From Silene conica (lineage: Eukaryota > Streptophyta > Magnoliopsida > Caryophyllales > Caryophyllaceae), in the NCBI GenBank assembly GCA_029255685.2, contig CM055315.2:71329681-71393680 (forward strand): a stretch of 64,000 nt of DNA. Reading direction: 5' to 3'. The position numbers and the translations under genes were made by a program. The notes beneath the pieces were generated by a model, which worked only from the letters and a program-made list of their open reading frames with translations, was not told the DNA's origin and ran no database searches. This document shows, one piece after another, positions 12,701-24,287 of this stretch; the stretch's first letter is position 1; the number at the start of each line of letters is the position of its first letter.

Positions 12701-14297
12701 GGGCAAGGCTAACGTGGTTGCTGACGCCTTGAGTAGGAAATATGTTCATGCCTTGATTAGTGCCAGATCAAGGGTAAGACTGCTCAGTGAGTTGGGAGAA
12801 ATGGGAATTTACATGATTAGAAAAGGGGATACTCTTAGCGATCTGACAGTGGAACCAGAATTGTATGGTGAAATCAGGGAATTACAGAAAGGAGACTTGG
12901 GGATTCAGAAGTGGCGAGGAATGATCGAAGGAAGTGATAGAGGGACCGAATCCAAATTCAGTGTCCATGAAGATGATAGCCTGAGATTCAGTGGGAGATG
13001 GTGTATTCCGGATAATGAGGAGTTGAAAAAGAAAATCTGAACTGAAGCTCATGCTACGCCATACTCCGTTCACCCTGGGGGTGACAAGTTGTACAAGGAC
13101 CTCAAGAAGACTTTTTGGTGGCCCAATATGAAGAAGGAGGTTGCCGAGTTTGTATCGCGGTGCCTGACGTGTCAAAGGGTAAAGGGAGAGCATAAGAGAC
13201 CTCAGGGAAAGGTTCAGTCACTGGAGGTACCTGAATGGAAGTGGGAAAATATTTCTGTGGATTTCATCGTGGGGTTGCCTCGAACTCAGAGGGGCAACAA
13301 CATGATCTGGGTAATCGTGGATAGATTGACCAAGTCCGCTCACTTTATTCCAATGAAAGATACCTGGAGTAAGGCTGAGTTGGCAAAGTCGTATATGCAA
13401 AATGTGATCAAGTTGCATGGCGTTCCCAAGGATATTGTTTCCGATCGTGACTCGAGGTTTATTTCTAGATTTTGGCAAGAACTGCAGACCGCGTTGGGCA
13501 CACAATTAAAGATGAGTACCGCTTTTCATCCTGCTACAGATGGTCAGACGGAAAGGACCATCCAGACTTTGGAAGATATGTTGAGAGCTTGTGTACTGGA
13601 GTTCGGGGGATCATGGGAAGAACGGTTGGGACTGATAGAGTTCTCGTATAATAATGGCTACCATGCTAGCATTGGCATGGCTCCGTTTGAGGCGTTGTAC
13701 GGGAGGAAGTGCCGAAGTCCTGTGTGCTGGGATGATCGAGCTGACGCTGTGGTTTTGGGTCCGGAAATGATTCAGGAAATGGTTGAGCAAGTCCAGGTAA
13801 TCCGACAGAAAATGAGGGCTGCCCAGGACAGACAGAAGAGTTATGCAGATCTCAAGAGGAGTGACATTTCTTTTGAGGTAGGCGAGAAGGTACTACTAAA
13901 GGTATCTCCCATGAAGGGTGTAATGAGGTTCGGAAAGCGAGGTAAACTGAGTCAAAAGTTTATTGGACCGTTTGAGATTTTGGACAGGGTTGGGGAGGTG
14001 GCATATCGATTAGCTTTACCACCAGCTCTCTCCAGGGTCCATAATGTGTTCCATGTATCTCAGTTAAGGAAGTATTTGAGTGATCCCTCACATGTGTTGA
14101 GCCATGAGGTGATTGAGGTCGATGAACAACTTACTTATGTTGAGCTTCCAAAGGAGATTTTGGATAGGAAGATTCGAAAGACGCGAAATGGAGAGACAGT
14201 GTTGGTCAAAGTCTTATGGACCAATCACAACATGGAGGAGACTACTTGGGAGCCTGAGGCGTCCATGAAGGAGCGTTATCCGCAGCTTTTCGTTTAA
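9701..14297 (+). pseudogene. Chromovirus gag-pol polyprotein, disabled (copy B)
   Basis: Second copy of the Tekay-like polyprotein, indistinguishable from copy A when compared by eye. The zinc knuckle is at 10533-10574, protease DSG at 10962-10970, RT IDD at 11964-11972, integrase catalytic residues at 13260, 13443 and 13551, and a C-terminal chromodomain. It shares all three lesions: TGA at 9986-9988, a frameshift near 10451-10493 and TGA at 13038-13040. Sharing of every lesion means the damage came before the tandem duplication, so two independent insertions of functional elements are excluded. Confidence 0.93.
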
Positions 14298-14454
14298 GGT
14301 AAGTTACGAGGACGTAACTCTTTTTTTTAGTGGGGTAGAATGTAACACTTCATATTTTTAACATGTTTTAACATGATTAGGGTGTGTCGTGCGTATGTGT
14401 TGACGTTATGAGAGGGTGAACTTCGGCACGAAGTTCTTTTTAAGGGGGGAAGAC
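14298..14454 (+). other. 3' untranslated segment with hairpin and polypurine tract (copy B)
   Basis: Repeat of 6667-6823. The GAACTTCG/CGAAGTTC hairpin is at 14418-14436 and the polypurine tract at 14442-14453, directly before LTR C. Confidence 0.85.
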
Positions 14455-16183
14455 TGTAATAACCCGATTTATTATTATGAAAATATAGTATTCGTGGGTA
14501 ATAGCGACAAGTTACTTAGTGGTTGATCGTTTTATAACCTTGTGTATACTCACTTTTGATGAGCGTTTTGGTCTCTAGTGGGGTTCGAATTAGGAACCAA
14601 GGCATCTAGTGTTAATTATTGTTTTGTGGTGATAGAGGGATTCGAACCCAGGGTCCATAGCAGCACGTCCAAGGGCCTCGATTGGCGTGCTAAGTAGCAG
14701 CCCATGGACGGAATATAGAAACTCAGCACAATTCTCCTTCCTGCCGCCTTACTTAAGGTGAGTTTTACCCTAAACCCTTAATCAAAAACTCAGATCTAAA
14801 ACCACAAAAACTTAGCCGTCACGTCAGGGTAGAAGAGGGAGCCAGTCACAGTGGTTGTACACTAGCATAGGGTGGTTCGAAATTGTCAGAGATCTGGTAT
14901 GTCCACCATAGCGTTGCTAATTCCTCTTTGTGTTCACAGTTTCATTCGCATGAGTCTTTTTGTACACACGACTAGCTTAGATTGTTTTTGCATAGTTTCA
15001 TTCTGGGGCACGCATTTTATAGATATGAGTCTTTGTTGGGGTGTCGTTGGTGGTTAAAAGGCGTCCTGTATGGTGGTTAAGTCGGTGGCAGTGGGTCACT
15101 GTTTCGTTTGATCTCTTTTATATTAGTATGGTTGTTTCTTTATCAAACGTTTTAAGTTGAATTCGTATCTATTTTGTTATGGGTCGTGGGCTAGGATGTC
15201 AGGTGGTGGTTGGGTGGTTTAGATGGTGTTAATCATGGTGGCTATGGGAGGTCTGCCACGGTGGTATAGGGTGTTTCGTTAAGGGTCAGTGAGTATTCCG
15301 GGTTACAGAGTGTCGAAGGGGTTTGTTTGGGTTGGTATCACCGCCGACTAGGGGGAGGTCTATGCGGTGGTACCAAGGTGGTTGTGGGCGCCTGTTGTCG
15401 GTGGTGTTGTCGGTGGTGAGTGTCGCCAGAGTCAGTCGTGTCAGTGGCGGGTACAGGTGTTTTCGTGGGGTACTGTTGAAGGGTTGCTAATCAGAGGGTT
15501 GTGAACCAGGCCTGGTAACGGCTCTGGTTCACCTCACCGGAAGTAGTCGACGTAGGTGGTGGTGGTCAGTGGTGTAGGGGACAGTGTGGGGTTGTGTCTG
15601 GTGGTTGACGGTGGGGTCAGGGCTGGTCACGCGGCTGGGACGAGGGGTGTGAAAGCCGCGGGTTGGGTGTATAGGGCTGTCGGGTTATTTTTTATTCTAT
15701 TTCATTTTATTTACTTTCTTTTATTTTTAATTTATTATATTCTATAAATATTTTATTAATTATGGTTATTAAAGGAAATGATATTGTTGTTATGAGTATA
15801 TTAATATTTATTATAGGAAGGTTTTGATATGGTTATTAATGAGTATTTTAAATAATTTGAATTTCAAAACCAACGTATCTATTTTTGGAAAGTTACCCGT
15901 TTTAGAAGTTACTATTTTTGGAACGTGTCTTTTTAGGAAAGTTCTATTTATAGTAGTCGTATTTTGTATCACGTGTTTTAGGAAGTTCTATAAATAGAAT
16001 GTGAGTTATATTACAAGATTTAGGGAACTTTATTAATTATATAATTTACGTTTAGGTGGTGGTTTCCGCGTGGAACACTTTTAGTGGTCGTTGCTCACTT
16101 GCCATTATCTTCTGCAGCTTTGAGGTAGGGGAATATCTGTGTTGTAATTGTGATCTGACATGAGAACACCCGTTATTTGGTGG

Positions 16184-16271
<88 letters not shown>

Positions 16272-16828
16272 CTGATATAACGTGATTGAATGATTACTGA
16301 TAATTGTGGAGGACGGGTCTTGTGAAATGGGTCTTGTGATATGGGTCTTGTGATCAGGGACTTGTGATATGGCCATGGGAGGTGTGGTGTATGGAGATGT
16401 GATGTGTGGAGATGAGGTGGTTGTGGAGGAGATGGAGGAAGTATCGATTGTGTTATTTCATGTTGTGATTATATTACCTACTCAACCTCGTGTTGACCCT
16501 TTTATTTGTTTGATTGTGTCTGCGTTGATCCAATTTATTGGGGAGCAGAATGACAGGTTTAGACATGTGGATGCTGGAAGGGTGGAGAGGATATGGTCCA
16601 GACCAGTCTAGTTATAGCTCAGTCATATAGTTTCCGACATGTTGAACTTTTAGTTTTGATTTCATAAACAGTTGTAATCTTTCCGAGACATATGTTTAAC
16701 TTTAATTTACTTAATAAAGTACTGTGTTTCTTCCTTTGTTAACTACTACCTCGGGTAACCGAGATGGTAACATCCTTGATTATTTGGGGAGCCCTAGTTC
16801 AGGCCTCTGAATAAATGGGGGTGTTACA
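14455..16828 (+). repeat. LTR C, 2374 bp
   Basis: Complete 3'-most LTR of the array. It is longer than LTR B mainly because its (TA)n tract is greatly expanded. About nine substitutions separate it from LTR B, all at or after 15235; the first ~780 bases show none. It ends TTACA at 16828, where Athila-like integrase sequence resumes on the minus strand. The adjacent 5 bases, CTTCC, would be one half of the target duplication; the other half is outside the window. Confidence 0.92.
16189..16269. repeat. (TA)n microsatellite in LTR C
   Basis: About 80 bp of pure TA dinucleotide, against about 18 bp in LTR A and about 32 bp in LTR B at the same place. It creates a meaningless Tyr-Ile repeat ORF on the minus strand. 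Confidence 0.95.
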
Positions 16829-19800
16829 CTTCCAGAATGTCTTTCACCTCCCACTGGGGGACGCATCTCCGGATAAGTCCATCTCCGCATTCCTTGAAAA
16901 CGTAAGGGTCATCCCAAAAATTCTGCTTTGCATCAAACATAAATCTCTTCTTTTGTTGCCATGACAACTCTGGAGGAATTTTACCTGTGACAGCAAATTA
17001 GCAAAATCAGCATACCAAGGAGGGGAATAAGAACCTGAACTATTAACGACAAATAAACTCTCATCAGGAAATGAATCATCAATAGGTAAAGAATCTTCCC
17101 CATCAGTCAACTGAAGACGAGATAGGTGGTCAACTACCACATTTTCTACGCCTTTCTTGTCCCTAATCTCAATGTCGAACTCTTGTAAAGGAGTATCCAC
17201 CTTAAAAGCCTCGGCTTTGAATCTTTCTTCTGGAAGAGACCTTTCAAAGCTGCATGGTCAATGTAAACAATTACCTTATTACCTACCAAATAGGACCTAA
17301 ATTTCTCTAAGGCAAAGATCACAGCTAGCATCTCCTTCTCAGTGGTGAAGTAGTTGACTTGAGTCTCATCTAAGGTACGGCTCGCATAGTATATAGCATT
17401 AAGAGCCTTATTCTTCCTTTGGCCAAACACAGCACCCAAAGCATAATCACTAGCATCGCACATGATCTCAAATGGGAGATCCCAATCTGGTGGCTGGATG
17501 ATTGGTGCTGAGACCAAAGCTTCCTTCAACCTGTTAAAAGCTGAAAGGCACTCATCAGTAAAATCAAAGACAGCATCCTTAAGGAGCAACAGTGTAAGTG
17601 GTTTAGCAATCTTAGAAAAGTCCTTAATGAAACGCCGGTAAAAACCTTCATGTCCTAAGAAACTTCTCACCCCCTTAACATTAACAGGAGGGGGTAATTG
17701 CTCAATCACTTGCACTTTTGCTTTATCTACATGTATACCCTTATCAGATATAAGATGCCCTAACACTACCCCCTCGGTAACCATAAACTGACACTTTTCC
17801 CAGTTTAAGACAAGGTTTACATCAATACAACGCTGCAAGACTTTATCAAGGTTAGCTAAGCATTGATCAAACGCATTACCATAAACAGAAAAATCATCCA
17901 TAAATACCTCCATAATGTTCTCTATAAAATCAGAAAAGATACCCATCATGCACCTTTGAAAGGTAGCAGGAGCATTATACAACCCAAAAGGCATTCTGCG
18001 GTATGCAAAAACACCTTGTGGGCATGTAAAAGTAGTCTTACTCTGATCATCAGGATGGATGGGAATCTGGAAAAAACCTGAATAACCATCTAGAAAACAG
18101 AAGAATTTATTAGAAGCAAGTCTTTCAGTCATTTGGTCAACAAATGGAAGGGGGAAATGGTCTTTCTTGGTGGCGGCATTTAACTGTCTATAATCAATGC
18201 ACATCCGCCACCCAGTTACTACTCTAGTAGGTATTAATTCATTTTTCTCATTTTTAACCACAGTGGTCCCTCCTTTCTTAGGAACCACCTGAACTGGGCT
18301 AACCCACTTGGAGTTGCCAACTGAATAGATAATACCTGCATCAAGAAGTTTCATTACCTCAGCCATAACTACCTCCTGCATCTTAGGATTCAACTTAAGT
18401 TGACCCTGTCTATAGGGATTATGCCCTTCCTCTAAATTTATCCTATGCATGCAAACATCAGGACTGATGCCCTTAATGTCATCCAAAGAATAACCTAAAG
18501 CTTTCCTATTCTTTTTGAGAACAGTCATTAAGGCAGAAAGTTGGTTAGGATCAAGCTTTGAACTAACAATTGCAGGATACTGCTCAGTATCATCTAGGAA
18601 AACATACTTAAGATTAGGAGGAAGTGGCTTACGCTCTGGTACTTTTACCTCCACGGCCTGAACATAATCAGTATTAATAGAATAGCACATGTTTACCAGA
18701 TTAGCATTAGCCAAGCTTATGAGCTTCTCATCCTCTTCCTCAGTCAGCTCATATTCCTCTATCTCTGCTTCCACAACATCTAGCTCTTCAGCATTCTCAG
18801 CTGGATTACCTGCACACTTATCCAAAACTGTCAAATCATCTAAGGGATCCTTGGTCAAGGATTCCCTCCAGTTACGGATAATATTCTTGTCTATAATATC
18901 AATGGAGCAACAAGTATCATCAGTAAGAGTAGTTGCCTTATGGGCAAGACTAAACTCGATAGTGTCATCTCCAACCTCTAAAGTAATGATCCCGCATTTG
19001 ACATCTATTACAGCCCCAGCTGTGTGTAAAAAGGGTCTACCTAAAATAATAGGTATTTGACTATCCTCAGCAATGTCTAAAACAACGAAATCAACAGGAA
19101 TAAAGAACTTTCCCACTCTAACTGGGACATCCTCTAAGACCCCTAATGGTCTTTGGGTTGATCTATCAGCCATCTGTAAGGTAATATTGGTGACTTTAAG
19201 TCCACCTATGTTAAGTCTTTCACAAACAGAATAAGGCATAACACTGACACTAGCCCCTAGATCACAAAGTGCTTTCCCTATGACATGATTACCTTTAGTA
19301 CATGGGATAGAAAAACTACCTGGGTCTTTCAACTTAGGTGCTATATTATTTTGTGAAAGAACATAACATTCCTCCACAAAAGCAATAGCACCTTCGTCCT
19401 GAAATTTCCTCTTACGACTTAAAATATCTTTCATAAATTTAGCATAAGAAGGTACCTGGGTAATTAAGTCAGTGAAATGGATGGTTACCTCAAGATTCTT
19501 CACCATCTCCAGGAACTTAACGAATTTCCGATCCTCTTTGGAATTCTTCAATCGTTCGGGATACGGAACGGTAACACTAGCCGTAGGATCAGCAACCTTT
19601 GGCTTTTTCAGCTGTAAAATCTCAGTGAGGTCTTGAATGAGGGAAGGGTCCAACGATTCAGGATTAGAAATTGCAATCTGCTCAGGTACTCTGGTCGGTC
19701 GACCTGGTGCAGTGGTCGGTCGACCAGACGCTGTATTATCGAATTCTTTCTGTTTTGCAGAAGCTGATCTCACGTCAGGTATCTCGGTCGATCGACCTGA

Positions 19801-19850
19801 TGTGGCGGTCGGTTGACCTCCAGACCTGTGTACGGGATCAATTTTTTCGT
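16829..19850 (-). pseudogene. Athila-like pol (protease-RT-RNase H-integrase start)
   Basis: Minus-strand coding remnant. In reading order: a linker with repeated near-palindromic motifs (19693-19818), protease with DLGAS (DLG at 19255-19263), reverse transcriptase with FMDD at 17893-17904, RNase H (about 17200-17500, with a CDASDYALGAV box), then the zinc-binding start of integrase, ending where the Tekay-like LTR begins. A long frame is open from 19773 to 17146. Frameshifts are visible near 17180-17200 and near 16985, where recognisable integrase sequence continues in another frame. Non-functional. Confidence 0.88.
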
Positions 19851-20877
19851 CCCGAACTTCAGCAGAATCATCCTTTGGGGTTGGTCCCTCATAAGCACGA
19901 CCACTTCTAAGATTTATAGCATTTAATGTCTCTATGGAACTCTCACAACTGACCGGAGAGCTAGCAATTTGATTAGCAGCTAAGATTGCTAATTGGTCTT
20001 CAAAGAAGCCACTTGAGCCTTTTCCATTTCCATTATTTGTTTCATTAGAGCATGAACAAGCTCTCTTAACTCCACAGTCTCACCCGTGTTGTCAACCGTA
20101 GTAACTAGGTTCGCACTTTCTTGCTTCAGCTGGGCTGCCTCAAGCTTTTCAAAACGGGCTTCAACGGTTGTCTCAAGAGATAAAACCCTATCTATCTCTA
20201 CATTCAACCTACGCGAATTCCCACGTGAACTCCCAAATTCGGCCCTATGCACCACCATGTCTTCAATGGTGTTCCAACCCTTCATATGGTTGGTATTATT
20301 TCGAAATCTTCCATTGGCGGCCGCATCAAGAATCACCTTATAATCATCGTAGAGAGCGTTGTAAAATTGGTTACACAAGTACCATTGGGGAAAACCATGG
20401 TGAGGTATAGAACGGACCAATTTCTTGAACCGACCCCATGCTTCACAAAATTCTTCATCCGGACCTTGTTGAAAGTTAGTGATTTGGCTTCTCAGGTCAT
20501 TGGCCTTCGCAAGAGGGAAGTATTTTTTATAGAAATCTAATGCCAAGGAAGCCCAATCCGTAACCTTCTCAACTACCCTATCAAGGTAACGGTACCAATC
20601 TCTCGCGGCATCTTTCAATGAATAAAGGAACATCATTGCCTTCACCTCATCCTGAGTCACCCCGAAAGGTATATATATGTATGGAACAGCAATAATCCGT
20701 GAATGTCTCAACGTGCCTCAACGGATCCTCGTCGGGTAGACCAGAAAATTGATTCCGCTCCACCGTAATGAGGTAGTTCGGGTGGAGCTCAAAGGAACCA
20801 GTGGTAGGAGTAGGCAAGGTGAACCCCGTCGGTAAATCTTGGACCTTTGGTTGGATGAGATTATAAATAGTAGCCAT
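19851..20877 (-). pseudogene. Athila-like gag
   Basis: Minus-strand Gag starting at the ATG at 20875-20877 (MATIYN). The capsid-like region resembles the retrotransposon gag family, with residues such as DAARDWY and KYFPLAKA. It is broken by a frameshift near 20680-20711 and by another near 19975-19990. After the second break the frame continues through NAINLRSGR into the linker that leads to protease. The plus-strand ORFs at 20086-20540 are shadows. Confidence 0.85.
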
Positions 20878-21034
20878 GTCTAAGAAGGAGAATACTCAAG
20901 CCTTCCTCTCAAAAACATGTCTTCTAATATGCAAAAACAACACTAGAAGAGAAGGTAAGTAACGGTCTTAAGGAACCTAAGTTCCTTAAGACAAGAAAAA
21001 TAAACTAGAAATCTACAAACAAAATTATACCGTC

Positions 21035-21052
21035 TCCCCGGCAACGGCGCCG
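21035..21052 (-). other. Primer-binding site of Athila-like element
   Basis: On the minus strand this reads CGGCGCCGTTGCCGGGGA, five bases after the LTR end. It differs by one base from the TGGCGCCGTTGCCGGGGA site usual in Athila/Calypso-type elements, which I recall being assigned to tRNA-Asp. The site fixes orientation and LTR boundary. Confidence 0.82.
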
Positions 21053-21057
21053 AAATT

Positions 21058-22307
21058 TGACACCCGTCGTTGAGGGGTGCCAAAGATAAGATTTATAAAA
21101 ACCTCAGCTTAAACTAGATAGGATAAGTCAAGGGTCGAACCACAGAGAGACAAGGTTAATGATGTTTGTGAATTTAAAGTCTATTGAAAGTAACCAAAAA
21201 GGGGGGTTTTGATTGATGATTGGATTAACAACTAAGATAATAAAATAAACAAAGATGCTTAGAACAATGGTAAAAAGGAGATTAGGAACTTCGGTTCCCC
21301 ATGGCTAGAACAAGTCAATAAAGGGTAAAATAACCAAATAACACAATCCCAAGGAAAAAAGAATAAACCTTTAGGTCAATATTCTACCCAATCCTTACGG
21401 CCTTAGGGTTTCTAGAAAAGCACTAAACTTTCGTTCATAGGGCAATCCCAAAGTTGTTGTTAAACTAATCCTAACAATCTTTCAATCTTAAAGAATTAGT
21501 TCACCAACAACAACGGGGATTGGTAGATTAATCATAAAACCATCAAAATCTAATCTTGGTCATGGTTCCCCTAATTCCTAATCACAAGAATTAGCTATGC
21601 ATAATCTTAATCATAAAACTAGAACTAAAAACATTCAAGAACAATAAGAAAATTAACATGATTGAAGAAGAAGACTCAAAGGATGAAAATATAAATTGAA
21701 TAACAATAATAAGAAGAACAATAAAGTTAATTAACAAGGAAAGATTAAATTGGATCAAACTTACAAAACTAATTGGAAATCAAGAACAAAGATGAAAACT
21801 TTGGAATTCTTCTCTCTAACTATGGAGTTTTTGCTAATGTGGACTGCTTAACCTAATTATGAAACTTAGGCGTTCTTAAATAGTCTCCTAATTACAAGAT
21901 TAAAAGAATAAAAACCGAAATAAAAATCACGGAACCCGTCGCAAGGTCGGTCGACCTTCTAAGTAGGTCGGTCGACCTCGAGTGCTGTAATCTGGTATTT
22001 CTGAAACTGCGCGCTGGTCGGTCGACCTGTTGGGTAGGTCGGTCGACCGATTCCTGTATATTCCAGTCTTGAATTTGCTTATACGCACCACTTGGCTAGG
22101 AGTCCGGATCCTTGCTTCGCGTAAACACTCAAAATAGCTTCCGGAGGACGGTTAAAATTCGGTTTTGCTCACTTCCGCGTATTCCTACATTTAACATAGA
22201 AATGCTAAAGTAAACCGTTTCGGGAGCAATAGCAACAAAAAGTTACGAAAATGCATAGAAATACGTGCCGAAAGTATAAATAAAATGCATAGTATAGGCA
22301 CGTATCA
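21058..22307 (-). repeat. 5' LTR of Athila-like element, 1250 bp
   Basis: Reads TGATACGTGCC...GGGTGTCA on the minus strand, with TG/CA ends. The right boundary is confirmed by comparison with a related unfilled site at 60763, where sequence homologous to 22308 onward is continuous. The segment 21945-22048 carries four copies of GGTCGGTCGACC arranged as two pairs. A motif GGGTCGAACCACAGAGAG lies near 21131. Confidence 0.85.
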
Positions 22308-23172
22308 GATTATATCAAAAACGAATTGATATTAAAACAATAGAACTGAAATAATAGGACAAGGATCATAGAAATAACCTTTGGTCCTATATGAGATCGG
22401 CCTAAGAACAACCTAGTATAAACCTAAACTTCAAGGTAGAAGTTCTCCTTAGATTGCACCCAAGACGACTAAGAAAGATTCCCTCAAAGCTCCTCCTAAA
22501 TTACTATAAATTATGTTAGAGGATTTATTTTGGGATTAGGATGATAAACTAATCAAGGAGAATAAGAGAGGAAAAACGTTTTCTTCTTGTATCTCCAACC
22601 TCACGGCCGAAACCCTCTATATATAGGGTTTTGGACTTGGTTTGTGTTGGTATTATACTTCAATTAGGAAACCTCATTATAATATAATATTTTGAGTCAG
22701 TTTCCTTATTCCGAATTTCCTTAAAATATCATATATATTTTAATACTTTTCGGTGTACAAATTTAATTCCCGGAGAATATTTAATCCCAATTATATTATT
22801 CTATCATATATTAAAATATAATTAATAAATATAACTTTTATATATATTTATTAAAATTAACATTTAATTCATTTCTCCTAGTTATTATTTAATCATATTA
22901 AATGTTTATCATCTACTTAACTACATTTAGCTAAGTTTAGCATTTATGTAATTATATCAATATATAATCACATTTCTCAGTACTATCCTACAGGTGTGAC
23001 CTTTAGGGATCAGCTGATTATCGCCATCATATGACAGTAACGTCAAACTTCTAGTGAGCCAATCGTAACCGATAAACATTAATCAACTGATTAATATACT
23101 AAGTATCCCTGCGTGATTTTGTAAAAGATTTACTCAAATAATCACACGTTGTGGAGGACATTTACTCCAACA
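22308..23172 (-). repeat. Copia-like LTR remnant, interrupted by Athila insertion
   Basis: Read on the minus strand it starts TGTTGGAGTAAATG at 23172, the usual style of a Ty1/copia LTR. It is clearly related to 60700-61303 and more distantly to 62090-63013. The Athila LTR ends exactly at its left edge, so the rest of this LTR would be displaced to the far side of the Athila/Tekay insertions, outside the window. AT-rich; no coding sequence. Confidence 0.6.
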
Positions 23173-23949
23173 TAAACTGCAACGGTTACAAGTATAGTTC
23201 AAACCAGTCTTCCAAAACAACTGAATTATAACAAAAGTATAACTATAGAAGAGACTAGGTGATCTATAGCTAGGTAAGTCCAATCCTCGTCTCTCATCCA
23301 TGCCCAGTTCTAGTTCTCCTGTCTTTGACTTGAAATGTCTACTCCCCATTCCGGATCATCGTAGGTGAACACGAATACACTGTCAACCTCGCGGTTGAGT
23401 AGGATAACACAAACAACATGGTAAAGCAACAAATATGATATATGCATATGTCATGACATGCTCGAGCTCAATCAAAATCTCATTCTCATACCCTTGCACC
23501 AAGCCATACCGAACATCCCAGCAGACTATAATCGGCCGTCGCCGAACACCAGGTCAATAGCTGATAAGACACGAGGCCTGGTCTGCAGAACCACTCTGGG
23601 CTTTACATCAGAACAACATCTGATTCACATCTCTCTCAGTAACCAATGCAGATGCATGCTTAGGAATGCAATATTAAATAATCAGTCATAAGATATCATA
23701 CTCGTATAATCATGCTTGCATCCATACATACAATATTACATACATTCATAACTCATCCAAGAATATGGTACCAGTGTAACCTACCTGAAGTAGCAAGCCT
23801 GCAAATAGAAATCACCGTCTAGAAATATTCCACTTCAAATTCAGTTCCTATAAACATTACTTAATATCAAATTTTATTCTTACAACCAATAACACTAACA
23901 ATTAATTATTCATTCATGTTTGTATTTTATTTACTGATCATAACACTTC

Positions 23950-24018
<69 letters not shown>

Positions 24019-24287
24019 CATATATAATCTCAAAAACATGCTCATATCCATATAATTATCATTAGCTAATTATATCTATCAATTATATTAACTAATTATA
24101 AAACATTATGACAATTCACCATACATAAATAATTATTACCATATTAACTATAGCATATAATATTAATAACCAATTACTACTAATTTTAATAAAATCGCAT
24201 ACTCAAACATTAATATTAATATTAATACCAACAATTTCAACAACAACAATATAAATAATAAAAGTCATAATATATATTAATACTAAT
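23173..24287 (-). repeat. Diverged gypsy LTR-like sequence with (TA)n tracts
   Basis: No gene is visible. The order of short motifs (for example CAACCTCGCGGTTGAGTAGG near 23381) resembles the minus-strand Tekay-type LTR at 63014-64000, where a similar motif lies near 63348. This suggests an old LTR in the same orientation. From 23946 to 24020 there are interrupted TA repeats. The remainder is very AT-rich and unrecognised. Confidence 0.4.

Larger units (their letters stand above)
1..16828 (+). mobile_element. Tandem Tekay-like Ty3/gypsy array (LTR-int-LTR-int-LTR)
   Basis: Three long terminal repeats alternate with two internal regions in the same orientation. The 3' part of LTR A is at 1-1514, LTR B at 6824-9145 and LTR C at 14455-16828; the internal regions are 1515-6823 and 9146-14454. 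The repeat period is 7631 bp. LTRs begin TGTAA and end TTACA. Each internal region starts with an initiator-Met tRNA primer site and ends with a polypurine tract. The integrase carries a C-terminal chromodomain, which with the LTR size suggests the Tekay/Del chromovirus clade. The two internal regions look identical. The array sits inside an Athila-like element: 16829 resumes in its integrase region. The 5' edge and the left target duplication lie outside the window. Confidence 0.93.
16829..22307 (-). mobile_element. Athila-like Ty3/gypsy retrotransposon, 3' part lost
   Basis: Minus-strand element with its 5' LTR at 21058-22307, a primer site at 21035-21052, gag at about 19850-20877, and protease, RT and RNase H down to the integrase N-terminus at 16829. 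There the Tekay-like array interrupts it. The Athila assignment rests on the DLGAS protease motif, the FMDD reverse transcriptase box, the Gag C-terminal motif NAINLRSGR and the primer site type. Its 3' half and 3' LTR are not in the window; they may lie left of position 1. Confidence 0.88.

Noticed and set aside
16188..16376. Minus-strand ORF with a long Tyr-Ile repeat
   Set aside because: Pure product of the (TA)n microsatellite.
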